DNA of 64,000 nucleotides from Sabellastarte sp. h YS-2021 (GCA_964017235.1 OZ024931.1:103744221-103808220), one strand, 5' to 3'. Shown: positions 22,331 through 33,375, counted from the first letter of the stretch. The notes: generated by a model from the letters alone, not told the origin. Numbers and translations: made by a program.

Positions 22331-22452
22331 CGAAAGCCTGGAACTGGCATCCAAATTCAAAATTTGAAATATGCTATTTAGCGTATTTGGAATTCCAAAT
22401 AGCATATTTCAAATTTTGAATTTGAAATTTGGATGGCGGTTCCAGGCTTTCG
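22331..22452. mobile_element. 122 bp near-perfect palindrome (foldback MITE-like)
   Basis: The left arm begins CGAAAGCCTGGAACTGGCAT and the right arm ends in its near complement, meeting at GGAATTCC (22389-22396). Almost the whole 122 bp is self-complementary with a few mismatches and a short internal gap. It is non-coding and located upstream of the IAP promoter. A foldback element or small MITE is the likely origin; I see no clear target duplication. Confidence 0.7.
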
Positions 22453-23338
22453 CAACAACCATGTTTACATTCTGACATACGAGGACTTCAGATTGTACTG
22501 AGTACTGAGATCAAGGAAGTTGTTATTTAGTCAATGGAAATACTGCATATGCGTTGTTTTACTTGGAACATGAAACAAACACATTACTGAAGACGTGTTA
22601 TCGAACCAACATAATGTATAATAAGTAACAAGAGCTCTAGGAAAACACAAGGGCCCAACACATCCTTAAAAAATGACTGCATTTATTTTGTTTATTTTTA
22701 CATGTAACTCTTATGAGTATTCCATAACTGGTTCTTATGTTGTATATACAAAATGATATTTTAGTTTTTGACTACCTTCTTGTATAAGTCCGATAAATTA
22801 CTAATGTATTGTAAAAATATTACTTGGCCACGGCCTATTGAAATCTTCATTTATTGTAATGCTCATCAGGCTACCTATCTGATCACTATCAAGTAAATGC
22901 ACAATCCGCTGGTTGAATTGGCCTTCTTTCACCCTGAATTGTAGTCTATTGGTATTTAAGGAGCTTGCCTCTATATTGTATTGTTTGACCTCTAACCTTC
23001 AACGCCATTCTGAAAAATGGCTTGACCTTGGTTCATATTTCCTTAACCCTTTGTTTCACTTTGGCTTATTTAGTAAGGTGCTCAAACCTGTAGTTTTCAG
23101 TCCCCAAGGACCACGGCAATGAGGTTATATTATTTTATTACTAATATATATATACTACCATTGTCTTTTTAAATCACATTACAAGTATATGCAACATATC
23201 ACGTTATAAAGGGGGGGACCAAGATAAGCTTTACAGTCCAATATGATAACAAAAGGTCACCCCTGATAATTGACTTTAACATAAGAAATTATCTGTCAAT
23301 CAACCAAAAGAATCACTTTATGACATAACATACTGGGG
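22453..23338. other. No gene seen
   Basis: AT-rich intergenic DNA. It would hold the distal upstream region of the IAP gene. No other structure is recognised. Confidence 0.4.
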
Positions 23339-23788
23339 CGTATTTCACGAAAGGTCTTAGCCTGGTCTCAGACTCAAACTTGAGACTTTTATCTCAAATT
23401 ATTGGAATATTTTACTTGAGCCCATGGGCTCAGCCTTAATGGATTTCACAAAAGGTCTCAGTCTCAGCTTTGGCTGAGCCACTGGCTCAAATTTTGAGAC
23501 TGGTTGAAAGTGGGCTTAAGTTTTGTAAACAAAGGCTCAAATATGGCCGCCTTAATTCTTTCTTCACTTCAAAATTTGAAATGGCTGAAAATAGGGTACA
23601 AGTATATAAAACAACCCCCTGAAGTAGTCTTTGGGTATTTTTACATGTTTACAAGGTTTCCCACTGCAAAATAGCATTTGGCCAGAGATATTATGTGTCA
23701 AACAAGGAACATACATGTCATCAGTAAAATATTTTGACTACAAAAAAGGGTCACATGACACAGAAAACCACTGTGGTTATTTGATAAG
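23339..23788. repeat. Diverged interspersed repeat containing the 40 bp core, copy 2
   Basis: It begins with GGGGCGTATTTCACGAAA and carries two related ATTTCACRAAAGGTCT motifs (about 23345-23365 and 23445-23463). It ends in the 40 bp block 23749-23788, which is identical to 2515-2554. GTATATAAAAC at about 23602 is TATA-like. No coding frame is seen. The repeated terminal-like motif suggests an old DNA transposon relic. Confidence 0.5.
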
Positions 23789-26116
23789 CTTGGTCTCAAA
23801 CAGTATACCAATGTTTAAACATTTTTTTTTATAAATAACAGTTCAAATCGAATTTAGAATTCAATAAAGAAATAATATTATATATGTGCATATTACCGAA
23901 TTGAATAGATTTAGATTGAATAGTTGTTTTATTGGCTTGATCTGGTCCACCTTGGGACTGTGTTCCTCTTCTCTCCCACCTTCAAAACCGATCTCCTTGT
24001 ACTTCATAAGTCAGTTAGCCTTGCTTAAGGCTCAAATTTGCATGATATCTTTTTAAACATACACACAGATATTTGGTATTCATAGAGCACCTATACATGT
24101 TAAGAGATAGAACTGTATCTTTCTCTTAGCTGTATGCTGCTCTAAGAGTCAGTATACGTATGAGTACATAAAAGAAACTGAAACTCCTTTATCTGAACTG
24201 AAGACTTTACCTGACTACAAAGAAACTTGATCCTTCAGCAAGGCTAGCAGTCAGTGTATCAGTCTTCATCTTTGTTGTTATGCTATGTTGAAAATATTTC
24301 ATGTAAAAATATGATAAACAGTAACCCAGATTCATGGTGATGTGTCTTCACGAACAAAAGGGATGTCTCAGTGCCTTCTTCAATGAATAACAATAGCCAT
24401 TTCTCAATCTCTCATCGATCATCACTATTTGTTGTTTCCTTTACAACATTCATCTGTCATTGCCAACAGTTTTTCAGACTGTCAAAGATATTCATAGAAG
24501 CAATGTCATGAGTCTTCTTGGTTTTATGCTGAAATAGCTATCATGTTGTATAGTTCTCTGACAGTTGTAACTTGTAGGTGGCACAACAATTAATAGCCAC
24601 AATGGGTGGTGACTAGTTTGTCATCTTAGACCATGTGACCCTATTTTCCTACATATTTCCGTGATTGAAGAAGAGTTGCTATTTTTGGCTAGATTTTCTT
24701 ACTTACCAGCCATGTCACATTGTGGTCTTGTATGTCGGATCTGGGCATAAGTCCCACTTATGGTGCAAATTTTAGTTCTTTTTTTGTAATCTTGCTAGTA
24801 TACATACGTACCACAGATAAACAGAATCCAAGGTTTGCATAACGTCCATGACAGAGGTATAATGTTTCAACACATATTTTAACCCATGTTTTATCTAAAT
24901 ACATATAATGTTTACCAAAATAATTAATATATTATGTAAGATAAATAAAAGAAACTACATATGGCTCTGTCCATAAGACGAACCCAAAGATGAAAATCAG
25001 GGTGAAGTAATTCATTACTTAAGCAAATAATAAGGGCAGAGATTTGTATAGACTAGTAGATATGAGAACGAGGTGACAACCATTACTGTATGCAGGTAAC
25101 TTCAAATGCTGAGGGAGTGTCCTAATATCACCCTAGCTGTTAAACATATTACAACTGTCAGGCAACTGTACAAAAGGATGGCTATTTCAACACATTTTCA
25201 GCACTGCTAGGTACAAGTGTAGTCTCCCAGCCTTCTTCAGTTGACAAGCAGGTCTTGGATCAGTTTATTTAGATGAAAACTATGCTTACATCTTTACTTG
25301 GGCCCAGACGACACAGCGCCAGAACATCCTTCAACAACTATCCAGTATCCAAAGTAGAAACTTGAAGGAAAGAGACTTTTTGAAATGAGGCATGTAACTG
25401 GGATACAGAGCAGGGCAGGGGAAAGGAACTGTCAACCGCAGCAACCTACATTTCCTAGGTGCTCCAGTTCCCCTTCCACATATTCTCCACAGATTTACCA
25501 ACAGCAGCCACAGCAGTGAGCAGTGCCTGCCATGGAATAAAACTGACTATTCCAGAAACCAGATGCTTCCTTCACAATCAAGCCAGGTCATACAACCAGT
25601 TCAAACAGGCCAGGGGTGTCACACAGACAACAGCTCAGAGGGCAGCAGACCTCGCACTTAGTTGTCGACAATCTACAACCTGGGACTTCTGTAAGACAGC
25701 TACACTTTTCCATCGCCCCAACCAAGAGTTTCATACCAACATCTGTAGCCTCTGTCATGGGAGAAGAAACTTCACACAACATCTAGGCATCTTTAGCCTT
25801 TACGGCATTATAGAGTTAGTCATAAACTACCAGCCAATGGACATGCCTCAACCATTTACAACAAGTGACCAGCATCAACACACTACCTCAATCATTAGAA
25901 AAACAAATAATCTATTAAATTATTGCAATTACAATAACATTATACATAAATTCTGCCTAATTTATAAAATTTTCTACCATCTTAATATTGTATGTTTTAT
26001 TTAATTTTTCTTATATTTTCGCCAAATTCAAGAGAAGATCAATGGAAACATAAGTGGACATAAGTGGAAATTTCTGTTAATATTCCAGTTTCCGTGAGTG
26101 TGTGAAACAGCCTTTA
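23789..26116. other. No gene supported; one GC-richer block at 25.4-25.8 kb
   Basis: Mostly AT-rich. A SINE-like tail fragment occurs near 25110-25145. The block 25459-25800 is GC-richer and open in the plus strand for 181 codons, but the C-terminal third is a translation of AT-rich DNA and nothing is recognised. Confidence 0.35.
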
Positions 26117-26731
26117 TGTGGGTGATCCACCACACGACTAAGTTTCCCGATTAAGGGTTTTTGGGAGTTGGTTTTAAAAATTTGCTTAGTCCCAGACATC
26201 CTGTAAGGGTCGGTAGTTGTCGGCTGTGGCCGTGAGAGAAATCAAACATGTTTGATATTTGTCATGACTCAAACTGATTCTTATTTCCCACCGTCAACAA
26301 AATGTCAAGTCCCAGGCTTCCTCAGGCCTCCTCAGACCCAAATTTACACAGTCCTATGTTGTCCCAGGCTTCCTGCGACCCTTAGTCCCAGGCGTCCATA
26401 GCTTAGTCCCAGAAGGCCTGTTTGGCAGTTCCCGACTCATAACAGATCTTTGAAGTTTTATGTGTGTGAAAAGGAATCAGTTTCATTAGTCCCAGGAAGC
26501 CTCAGACCGTCTCAGGTTTCCTGGGACTCAAAAATGAAGGTCTGGGACTAAGCCTAAGAGAAACCGACCCTAACCGATCCAAGCCGGCATCCTCAGGCCA
26601 CCTGGGACCACACAAATTTAGTCTGCGATGGTCTGAGGATGCCCCAGGAGGCCTGGGACTAAGTACCGATTAAGAGCCGACTATTTTCCGCGCATCGGAA
26701 ATTAAAATGAGGCAGTGAGGGGGTCTGAGAC

Positions 26732-26739
26732 TATATAAG
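26732..26739 (+). promoter_or_regulatory. TATA box for the Harbinger MADF-like gene
   Basis: TATATAAG lies 222 bp upstream of the MADF-like start codon within the 5' part of the element. A comparable TATAAAA sits at 57877-57883 before the homologous gene in the second element. Confidence 0.65.
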
Positions 26740-26953
26740 CGACAGCGCACACATTCTCTTTGTTACTAACTGGTTGGCTAGAGACATGTGTCACTGTTTT
26801 GCAGGGGTTTTCAGGTTTTTTAAATATCATATAATATACTTGAGCCTAGGGCAAATTTCACAGTTAGGCGACACATTTTAGTTTTTTAACTTTTGTTTTA
26901 CATTGACTGGAGTTATGAGAAAAGAGAAAGCAGGAAAGAGAGGGAAGAAGTAG

Positions 26954-27901
26954 ATGGATGAGAGGCAAGAGGAGAGGGAGAAGGAAGGCGGAGAGTTGGA
27001 GGAGAGGACGGAGGAAAGGAGTGAGGAAAGGACTGAGGAGAGGACAGAGGAGGGTACAGAAGAGACAGAGGAACATTTGGAAGTTACTGAGGAAGCTTGC
27101 GAAGAAGATGAGAGGTGTGAGGAAGATTCAGAGAGTCACTCGGCAGCCAAGAGAGCCAGGGTCTGTGCTACATTCACTGACAGCCAAGAAATTGCAATTG
27201 TGGAGTTTGTGAAGGAGCATCCAGATCCAGAGCTGTACGACAAGGAGCATGCATGTTTCCACGACAGACAGAAGAAGGAGGCATTCTGGGCAGAATTCTC
27301 TGCAGAACTGAAGCTCCAGTCCTTTGATGTCGGAAGATGGTTTGAATCCCAGAGAACGCATTATGGCAAGCTCTCCAAGCTACAATCTGGCCAAGCCCCA
27401 AGGGAGATGACCAAGAGACAGTCCTGGGTCTACCAGCAGATGGGTTTTCTTAAGACCCACATCAGACGCAAGGGGCCCAGCAGAAGCTCAGGGTTCGAGG
27501 CCAGTCCAAACAGCAGCAAGCAGGACGAATCTCGTGGATCTACTACTGATACAGAACACCTTGAGTCCAGTGTCCTGAGGGAGAGTAGGAGTCAACCAAT
27601 ATTCACATCTACACCAGTTTCAACAGACTCCAAGATACTCGAGCACTTTGACCAGATGAGGACATTGATCTCAGGTTTCCTGCAGCAGAAGTCAGACAGG
27701 CAGCCCTTCTTCGACTACATGGCATCAGAGGCTGAAAAGATGACCCAAGAGGAGTTTGCGGACCTCAAGGGCAGGATTTTTAGAGACATTGAAACCATTA
27801 AGAGCAACCGTAGATGTCAACCACTACCTAGAAGATCAGCCACTATCACCACGGAGTCCCAGAGGGTCGGGATACTCAACAACCACTCAACCGGCGTCTA
27901 G
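26954..27901 (+). CDS. Harbinger MADF/Myb-like DNA-binding protein
   Basis: A 315-residue ORF. Residues 1-60 are very acidic (repeated EERTEERT-like blocks). About residues 72-165 form a MADF/Myb-like trihelix domain with FTDSQEIAIVEFVKEHPD, FWAEFSAEL, RWFESQRTHYGKLSK and RQSWVYQQMGFLKTHIRRK. A helical segment near residue 245 follows (FFDYMASEAEKMTQEEF). In PIF/Harbinger elements this partner binds subterminal DNA and brings the nuclease into the nucleus. The last 30 residues look unlike the family. The overlapping plus frame 27756-28142 offers a Ser/Pro/Gln-rich continuation, so a frameshift near 27800-27840 is likely. Confidence 0.8.
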   Translation: MDERQEEREKEGGELEERTEERSEERTEERTEEGTEETEEHLEVTEEACEEDERCEEDSESHSAAKRARVCATFTDSQEIAIVEFVKEHPDPELYDKEHACFHDRQKKEAFWAEFSAELKLQSFDVGRWFESQRTHYGKLSKLQSGQAPREMTKRQSWVYQQMGFLKTHIRRKGPSRSSGFEASPNSSKQDESRGSTTDTEHLESSVLRESRSQPIFTSTPVSTDSKILEHFDQMRTLISGFLQQKSDRQPFFDYMASEAEKMTQEEFADLKGRIFRDIETIKSNRRCQPLPRRSATITTESQRVGILNNHSTGV

Positions 27902-28142
27902 TCCCATCCAAGCAGCAGCTAGCAGCAGTTACGTCTACTACACACCCAGCCCCATTGGCTTTGGAAACCCTACATCAGTTCTAACAGTAGAGGAGGAGGG
28001 CAGTAGATACAACCTAAGTGGAATACTAAGCCAGCTACCAGATCTGACATCAACACAGATCATTGAGCAGCCTCAGCAGCAGCCACAGCTCTTCACTATC
28101 ACCACCACAGCACCGCCTCAACAGCAGCAGCCTCCTCAGTAG
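27756..28142 (+). pseudogene. Probable shifted C-terminal part of the MADF-like protein
   Basis: An open plus frame overlaps the end of the MADF-like ORF. From about 27830 it reads SPRSPRGSGYSTTTQPA and then a SSSYVYYTPSPIGFG stretch, ending in poly-Gln/Pro before a stop at 28142. Its biased, uninterrupted composition beyond the first ORF's stop suggests it was the original C-terminus before a one- or two-base indel. Alternatively it is chance open sequence in a GC-richer region. Confidence 0.45.
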
Positions 28143-28489
28143 CTATCCAGTCAGGGTGGCTCTTTGACCTGCCATCGGCCCATTTCAGGGCCACCCAAAT
28201 ATTCCAAAAAACAATTAATAAGCTGCACATTATTAAAAATCCCCTCCCAAAACATAACAGGTCAGTACAAATACTTATCATAAGAAAAAAAAAGTCCAAC
28301 ACCCACACCACCCCAAACATGAAACCAATAATCCATGGTACTACACATAACAAAAAGGCCACCTAGAAAAAGAAATTAAAATAAATAAACTCCCAATATG
28401 GCCAATAATCAGCCCACTGTTAGCTTAAAATCCATGGGATTGGTTAAAATCTTAATAAAAAAGTCCAACACTTACACCATCCCTAGAGT

Positions 28490-29105
28490 TATAAGGCATT
28501 ATCACATAGTTACCAAGCAACAAACACACAAACCCAATAGCAAACCTAACCCCCAACTAACAAACACACAAACCCAGTACCAAACATAAACACAAACCAA
28601 GAAACAGACAAACCCAATAGCAAACAGAACACAAACCAAAGAACTGACAAACTATTTGCCAAACATAACCCTCTAATTGTAAAGAGAACCAGTTTGGTGG
28701 TTATATTTTCTAAATATTCGTGAAGTGGAGTAAAAGAATTTAATTTTAAGATTTTCAGTAAAGGAAAACATTTCAGTTTCAGTAAGCCAAATTTTAGGGT
28801 GTAGCTTTCAAAATATATGCAATATTTATTCCATTTAGTAAGTTATGTTTGGCATTGGGTTTGTGTGTTGTTTTTGAAAATTATGTTTAGCACTGGGTTT
28901 GTCTGTTTTTTAGTTGGGTGACTTCTGTAAGGCATTGGGTTTGTCTGTTAGTTTGGTGACTTCTGTTGGGCATTGTGTTTGTCTGTTTGTCAGTTGGGTG
29001 ACTTCTGTAAGGCATTGGGTTTGTCTGTTTGTTGGGTGCGTGACTTCTGTTAGGCGTTGGGTTTGTCTGTTTGTTGGTTGTGTGACTTCTGTTAGGCATT
29101 GGGTT
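28490..29105. repeat. Two inverted tandem arrays between the convergent Harbinger genes
   Basis: 28490-28667 repeats variants of AACACACAAACCCAATAGCA. 28838-29105 repeats the opposite strand, GGCATTGGGTTTGTCTGTTT with a GTGACTTCTG spacer, at about 45 bp. The inner edges also pair: TTTGCCAAACATAACC at 28651-28667 with GTTATGTTTGGCA near 28842. The two arrays form a giant inverted repeat around a 170 bp AT-rich spacer, in the shared 3' region of the two genes. Confidence 0.75.
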
Positions 29106-30068
29106 CATCATCATCATCTCCAGGCTCTTGACCACCATGTTGACCTTGATACTGGCTTCTCAGTATGTTGCGCAGAACCACACAGGTAAAGACCACTTCC
29201 CTGACTGTTGCTGGGGGTAGTTCAATAGTGGTCAACATCACTCTGAATCTTGAGACTAGGATGCCAAAAGTATTCTCAACAACTCTCCTGCCCATTGGTA
29301 TTCTGTAATTGGCAATCCTTTCCTCTCTGGTTAACATCCTTCTGCCACAGGGTTTCATGAGCCAGGTCTTCAGGGCAAACACATCATCTGCCAGAATGAA
29401 GTAGGGGACATCTCTACCACCCTGGGTTATAGGTGCTGGGTCAGGGAAGCCTATCCTGCCATCCTCAATCTTCCTCTTCAGCTGACAGGCATTAAATATC
29501 TGGGCATCTGAGCAAGATCCAGCTGTACCAGCATCCACCCATCTGAACTTGTACTGCCCATCTACCAAAGCCAACATTACTATTGAAAAGAACCCCTAGT
29601 AGTTGTGGTACAGGGCTCCAGTGTTCTTGGGTTTCTTCAGGGCCACATGCTTTCTATCAAGGGCTCCCAGGGCATGTGGAACATTTCACCCGATCCTGTA
29701 TTCGCTTTCCAGTTCTTTCCACTCATCTGGAGTAGTAGGACATCTGAGGTACTCTCTGGTGAACTCATCCTGGATGGCCCTGCAGACCTCTGGTAGAAAC
29801 TTGGAAATGGTGGATCTGCCAACCCTGAACTGAAAGGATAATGATATCTGATGGTGAGGGCTAACTTCTCCCCAACACTGATTGGTGCTCTATAGTTGGT
29901 GGCCTGCCTGGCTAGACGTGGTTCCAGTCTGGTCTTTATCATTTCAAAGAATTCTGGGGTCATCCTCATGTAATTGGTGAATCCTGGAATGTCTGTGGCA
30001 TACAGTTCAGCCATAAAGTTGTGGTAGGCCCCCTCTCCTCTCTCTATAGTAGTCATGGCCTGACCCAC
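29092..30068 (-). pseudogene. Harbinger DDE transposase, frameshifted with a nonsense codon
   Basis: The N-terminal part (30068 to about 29840) reads GFTNYMRMTPEFFEMI and ATNYRAPISVGEKLALTIRY. The middle part continues in other frames across 29840-29600, including DRKHVALKKPKNTGALYHNY. A TAG follows at 29598-29596. The C-terminal part (29577-29092) carries the catalytic regions: WVDAGTAGSCSDAQIF (first Asp), FILADDVFALKTWL (second Asp), RRVVENTFGILVSRFRV (Glu). The acidic tail EPGDDDDEPNA ends it. Two frame changes (near 29840 and 29690) plus the stop inactivate a nuclease that would excise and insert the element at TWA sites. Confidence 0.88.
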
Positions 30069-30251
30069 ATGTTGTGCCTTCTTCTAGGTCTCTGTCTGAC
30101 TGGTGGTGGTGGTGGTGGAGAAATAGCAAATACATCATTATATGTAACTGAATAAAAACTAAAATAGCCCTATGTTGATGCTGAAGCTGTCTTCCATTAA
30201 AAGGTGGCATCCTGCTGTGTTCCTAAAAAATAATGATGATTAGATCGCAGA

Positions 30252-30264
30252 ATTTATATATATA
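30252..30264 (-). promoter_or_regulatory. TATA box for the Harbinger transposase
   Basis: TATATATAAAT on the minus strand, about 185 bp upstream of the first transposase Met. It lies within the right part of the element, mirroring the TATA box at the other end. Confidence 0.6.
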
Positions 30265-30655
30265 CCCAGAAAATCCAGCTTTTCTGCAAAACAAGAATCG
30301 GCCACATTGGTCTGGGAAAGACTGAGGAGGCCTGAGGATGCTGGGACTTAGTCGGGGGTTAGTCAGGGCTTAGTCTCAGGAGGCCTGAGGTGTCCTGGGA
30401 CCCAGTCGGTATGTCTATGACTAGATCGTGCTTCAAACCGACCAGAAAAGTGGCTTAATCGGTTCTTAGTCGCAGAACAGACGGGGACTGTGTGGGGCCA
30501 CCTGGGGCCTCCTCAGGCTTCCTGCGGCCGATCTGTACTTAATCCCAGGCTTTAATACGGATTCAGTTTTCCCGCCCATTTTACCTTTTTTTCTCACCGA
30601 CTGTCCATGATTAAGGACAGGATCGGGGCTTAAGTCCTTTGGTGGAACAGGGGCA

Positions 30656-32339
30656 TTACCTTTTATGTTCTGTCAACATCACAACAGTATCATTTGTACA
30701 TATATATGTTCACCGTCACCACCACTGCCAGTTAAGTGTACTACGTTACTGCAAGTATGAGATGAAATTTCTACTAAACCATTGTAGCTACTTAATTTGT
30801 TATTGCAATCAGTATAATACACATTTTCAGCATTATTCCCATACTTCTTTGCCATATTAAATAGTACCTTCCTAGTCAAAAGCTATATTTAAGTTACATA
30901 TACTTATGTTCAGTATCACCCCGATAGCCAAGCTAATTAACCTTGTTGCTATGATTACTATTCTGAAATAAAACTTTGTCATCATTGTCATTAATGCACA
31001 AACAATTACTTTTCATGTTGACATTGTTCTAGCTATTCTTGTTGTGACAGCTGTGTCTCATAGTGTGTCAGAAACTGTGACAGACACTTGGGATCGTTCT
31101 TACTTTCTTCGAACTGGGCACTCTACTGTCCCGATTATGTCCCATGCTGTCACTTTGTGAAGTGTGTAAATAGCATCAGATGTGAGATGTTATTAAATGT
31201 ACATGAAATAGCTGAATAATTGACTCAACCATGGGCTGTTAACTGTGGTAACATAATAACCAATGTTTCCTCCAATCTGACTGGTTAGGCCCGGTAACAT
31301 GGAGGTTCTTGGGACCCCATTCCTCACTTTGAATCTGGGAACCAAAGGGACAAGAACTGAAATTAAGAAACTTGTTTGATGGACTTATTTGCAACTGATT
31401 TAGGTTTCATGTGTCTTTAATCTGGATTTTAGAATCTAAGAGTTTTTTATTTAGTTTTACATATATATTTACTAATTCTCTTTGATTACCTTTTTAACGC
31501 CTCTGGTGATGCTATGGACACTAACTGAACTCTGAAATGTGTGTGTGGTGCAGACTGGCAGAACTGTTTCTTCATCTACCTGGACGTTTCCTCAGATTGC
31601 CAGTTATCTAACAACCTCAGGCTTGATTTGGTTAAATACTAAATGATGGTCAACCATAATTTATATCAATTCGTTGTTGCTATGTTACTAAATTGAGTGT
31701 TATCTAATCAGTATAAACTGGTTGAAATATATTTATTTCACTAAATAAAAATATTTATGACTGGAAAAAAAAGTAATAAAATGGGGAAGCAGAAGAAATT
31801 GTGTCACATGTAAAATGAAAGACATTATACCTAATGGTAACATATGTTCAAAACTATTTGATGGTAAAAGCAGGAACCAGGACGTTGTAAAGTCAACGCA
31901 GAAGAGTTGTGGGGTGACTAAGCCCAAGGACTTTCAGTCAAATAGTAGTGGTTCAAGTACAACTCAACATTCTCAAATAACTTAAGAAAGTGAACCACAG
32001 ACTGGATGTGGTACAGGAATAAGTTGCGGCAGGGAGTCATCACATAAACAGTAACAAAGACATTAATTAAGCGTCCCTTTTATGGCCCTATTTTCATCTC
32101 TTTTGAATATCTCCCTTGATATTAGGGCTATCCAAATGATATTCAGCAGTTATCTTCTAGAGGCGTAGGAACATTTTTTGACAGGCAAAAATTTGACCTT
32201 TGACCTTTATCAAGTTTATATAATCAAAAACAATATTTTTCTCGTACTTATGTTTCACTGTGGGTCAACCAAATTTGGTGATTGTATTCTTCATGATGGA
32301 CTCTTGATTATCAGTTTATAAATAATGTACTAAAATAGT
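30656..32339. other. No gene seen
   Basis: AT-rich DNA with short ORFs of random composition. The stretch near 32190-32205 (TTGACCTTTGACCTTTATC) foreshadows the tandem array that follows. Confidence 0.4.
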
Positions 32340-33375
32340 GCTTATTATTAATCCTAGAAGTATAGGATGTGAAACCAACCTATAGGAAATCAGGGGCTGG
32401 GAGTGTTCTGATGTGGTCAGATTTGACCTTGGACCCCTTTTTCAAGGTCAAATGAGGATAGACAAACTTAAAAGTGCTTATAACTCGCTTATTATTGGTC
32501 CTAGAGGCTTTGGGATGTGAAACCAAATCATGGGCAGGGAGTCTTTTGATGTGGTCAGATTTGGTCTTGCGCCCCTCCTTTAAGGTCAAATGAGGATTAC
32601 CATTCTTAAAATTGCTTATAACTCGCTTATTATTGGTCCTAGAGGTTTGAGATATGAAACCAATCTATAAGAATCTACAAGAAATCATGGGCTGGGAGTC
32701 TTTTAATGTGGTCAGATATGGCCTTGGGCCCCTCTTTTAAGGTCAAACGAGGATAGGGCAAACCTAGACGTTGGGATATGAAGCCAATCTATAAGAAATC
32801 ATGGGCTGGGAGTCTTTTGATGTGGTCAGATTTGGCCTTGGGCCCCTCCTTTAAGGTCAAATGAGGAAAGCCAAACTTAAAAGTACTTACAACTCGCTTA
32901 TTATTAGTCCTAGAGGTTTGGAATGTGGAACCAACCTATAGGAAATCATGGACTTGGAGTCTTTTTATATGTTCAGATTTGACCTTGGGCCCCTCCTTCG
33001 AGGTCAAACGAGGATAGCCAAAGTCAGAAGTTCTTATAACTCGTTTATTATTGTTCCTAGCGTTTTGGGATGTGAAAGTAACCTATAAGTCGTCACGGGC
33101 TGTGAATCTTCTTTCTGGTGTGGTCAGATTTGACCTTGGTCCCCTCCTTCAAGGTCAAACAAGGAGAGCTAACCGTAAAAGTGCTTATAACTCGCTTATT
33201 ATTGGTCCTTGAGATTTGGCACCTGAAATTGACCTCCAGGGAATCATGCGCGGGGAGTCTTTTGCTTATAACTAGCTTAATATTGGTCCTAGAGGTTTGC
33301 AATGCAAAAACAACAAAATGTAATCATGCGCTGGGAGTCTTTGATGTGGACAGGTTTGACCTTGGGTCCCTCCTT
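32340..33375. repeat. Tandem array of about eight ~140 bp units
   Basis: Each unit contains CTTATAACTCGCTTATTATT, GGTCCTAGAGGTTTGG, ATCATGGGCTGGGAGTCTTT, GATGTGGTCAGATTTG and CCTTGGGCCCCTCC, then AAGGTCAAA. Units start near 32340, 32478, 32613, 32767 (truncated), 32884, 33032, 33182 (truncated) and 33264 (truncated). Divergence between units is appreciable. Six units retain an AGGTCA-type site and about four also retain an opposed TGACCTTGG. There is no coding frame. Confidence 0.9.

Larger units (their letters stand above)
26117..30655. mobile_element. PIF/Harbinger transposon, 4.54 kb, near full length
   Basis: TTA target duplications lie at 26114-26116 and 30656-30658. The right end reads TGCCCCTGTTCCACCAAAGG on the minus strand. 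The left end is mutated (TGTGGGTGATCCACCACACG) but matches the MITE at 9423 from CCACCACACGAC onward. It carries the family's two genes in convergent order: a MADF/Myb-like DNA-binding protein (plus) and a DDE nuclease (minus). Each has a TATA box near its own end (26732-26739 and 30252-30264). Subterminal regions are dense in CCTGGGACTTAG-like words. The transposase is broken, so it is not autonomous now. Confidence 0.92.

Noticed and set aside
25459-26004. 181-codon plus-strand ORF
   Set aside because: No recognisable domain, the last third translates AT-rich DNA into Asn/Ile/Tyr-rich sequence, and no splice partners or family resemblance were seen.
26864-27076. Minus-strand Leu-rich ORF (membrane protein look-alike)
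   Set aside because: It is the antisense of the acidic GAG/GAA-rich N-terminus of the MADF-like gene, which always yields a Leu/Ser-rich complement.
28490-29105. CRISPR-like repeat array
   Set aside because: Units are adjacent and degenerate with no unique spacers, in an animal transposon; it is a minisatellite.
29092-29577. Intact transposase gene
   Set aside because: The frame contains the catalytic regions, but the required N-terminal half is in other frames and an in-frame TAG lies at 29596-29598.
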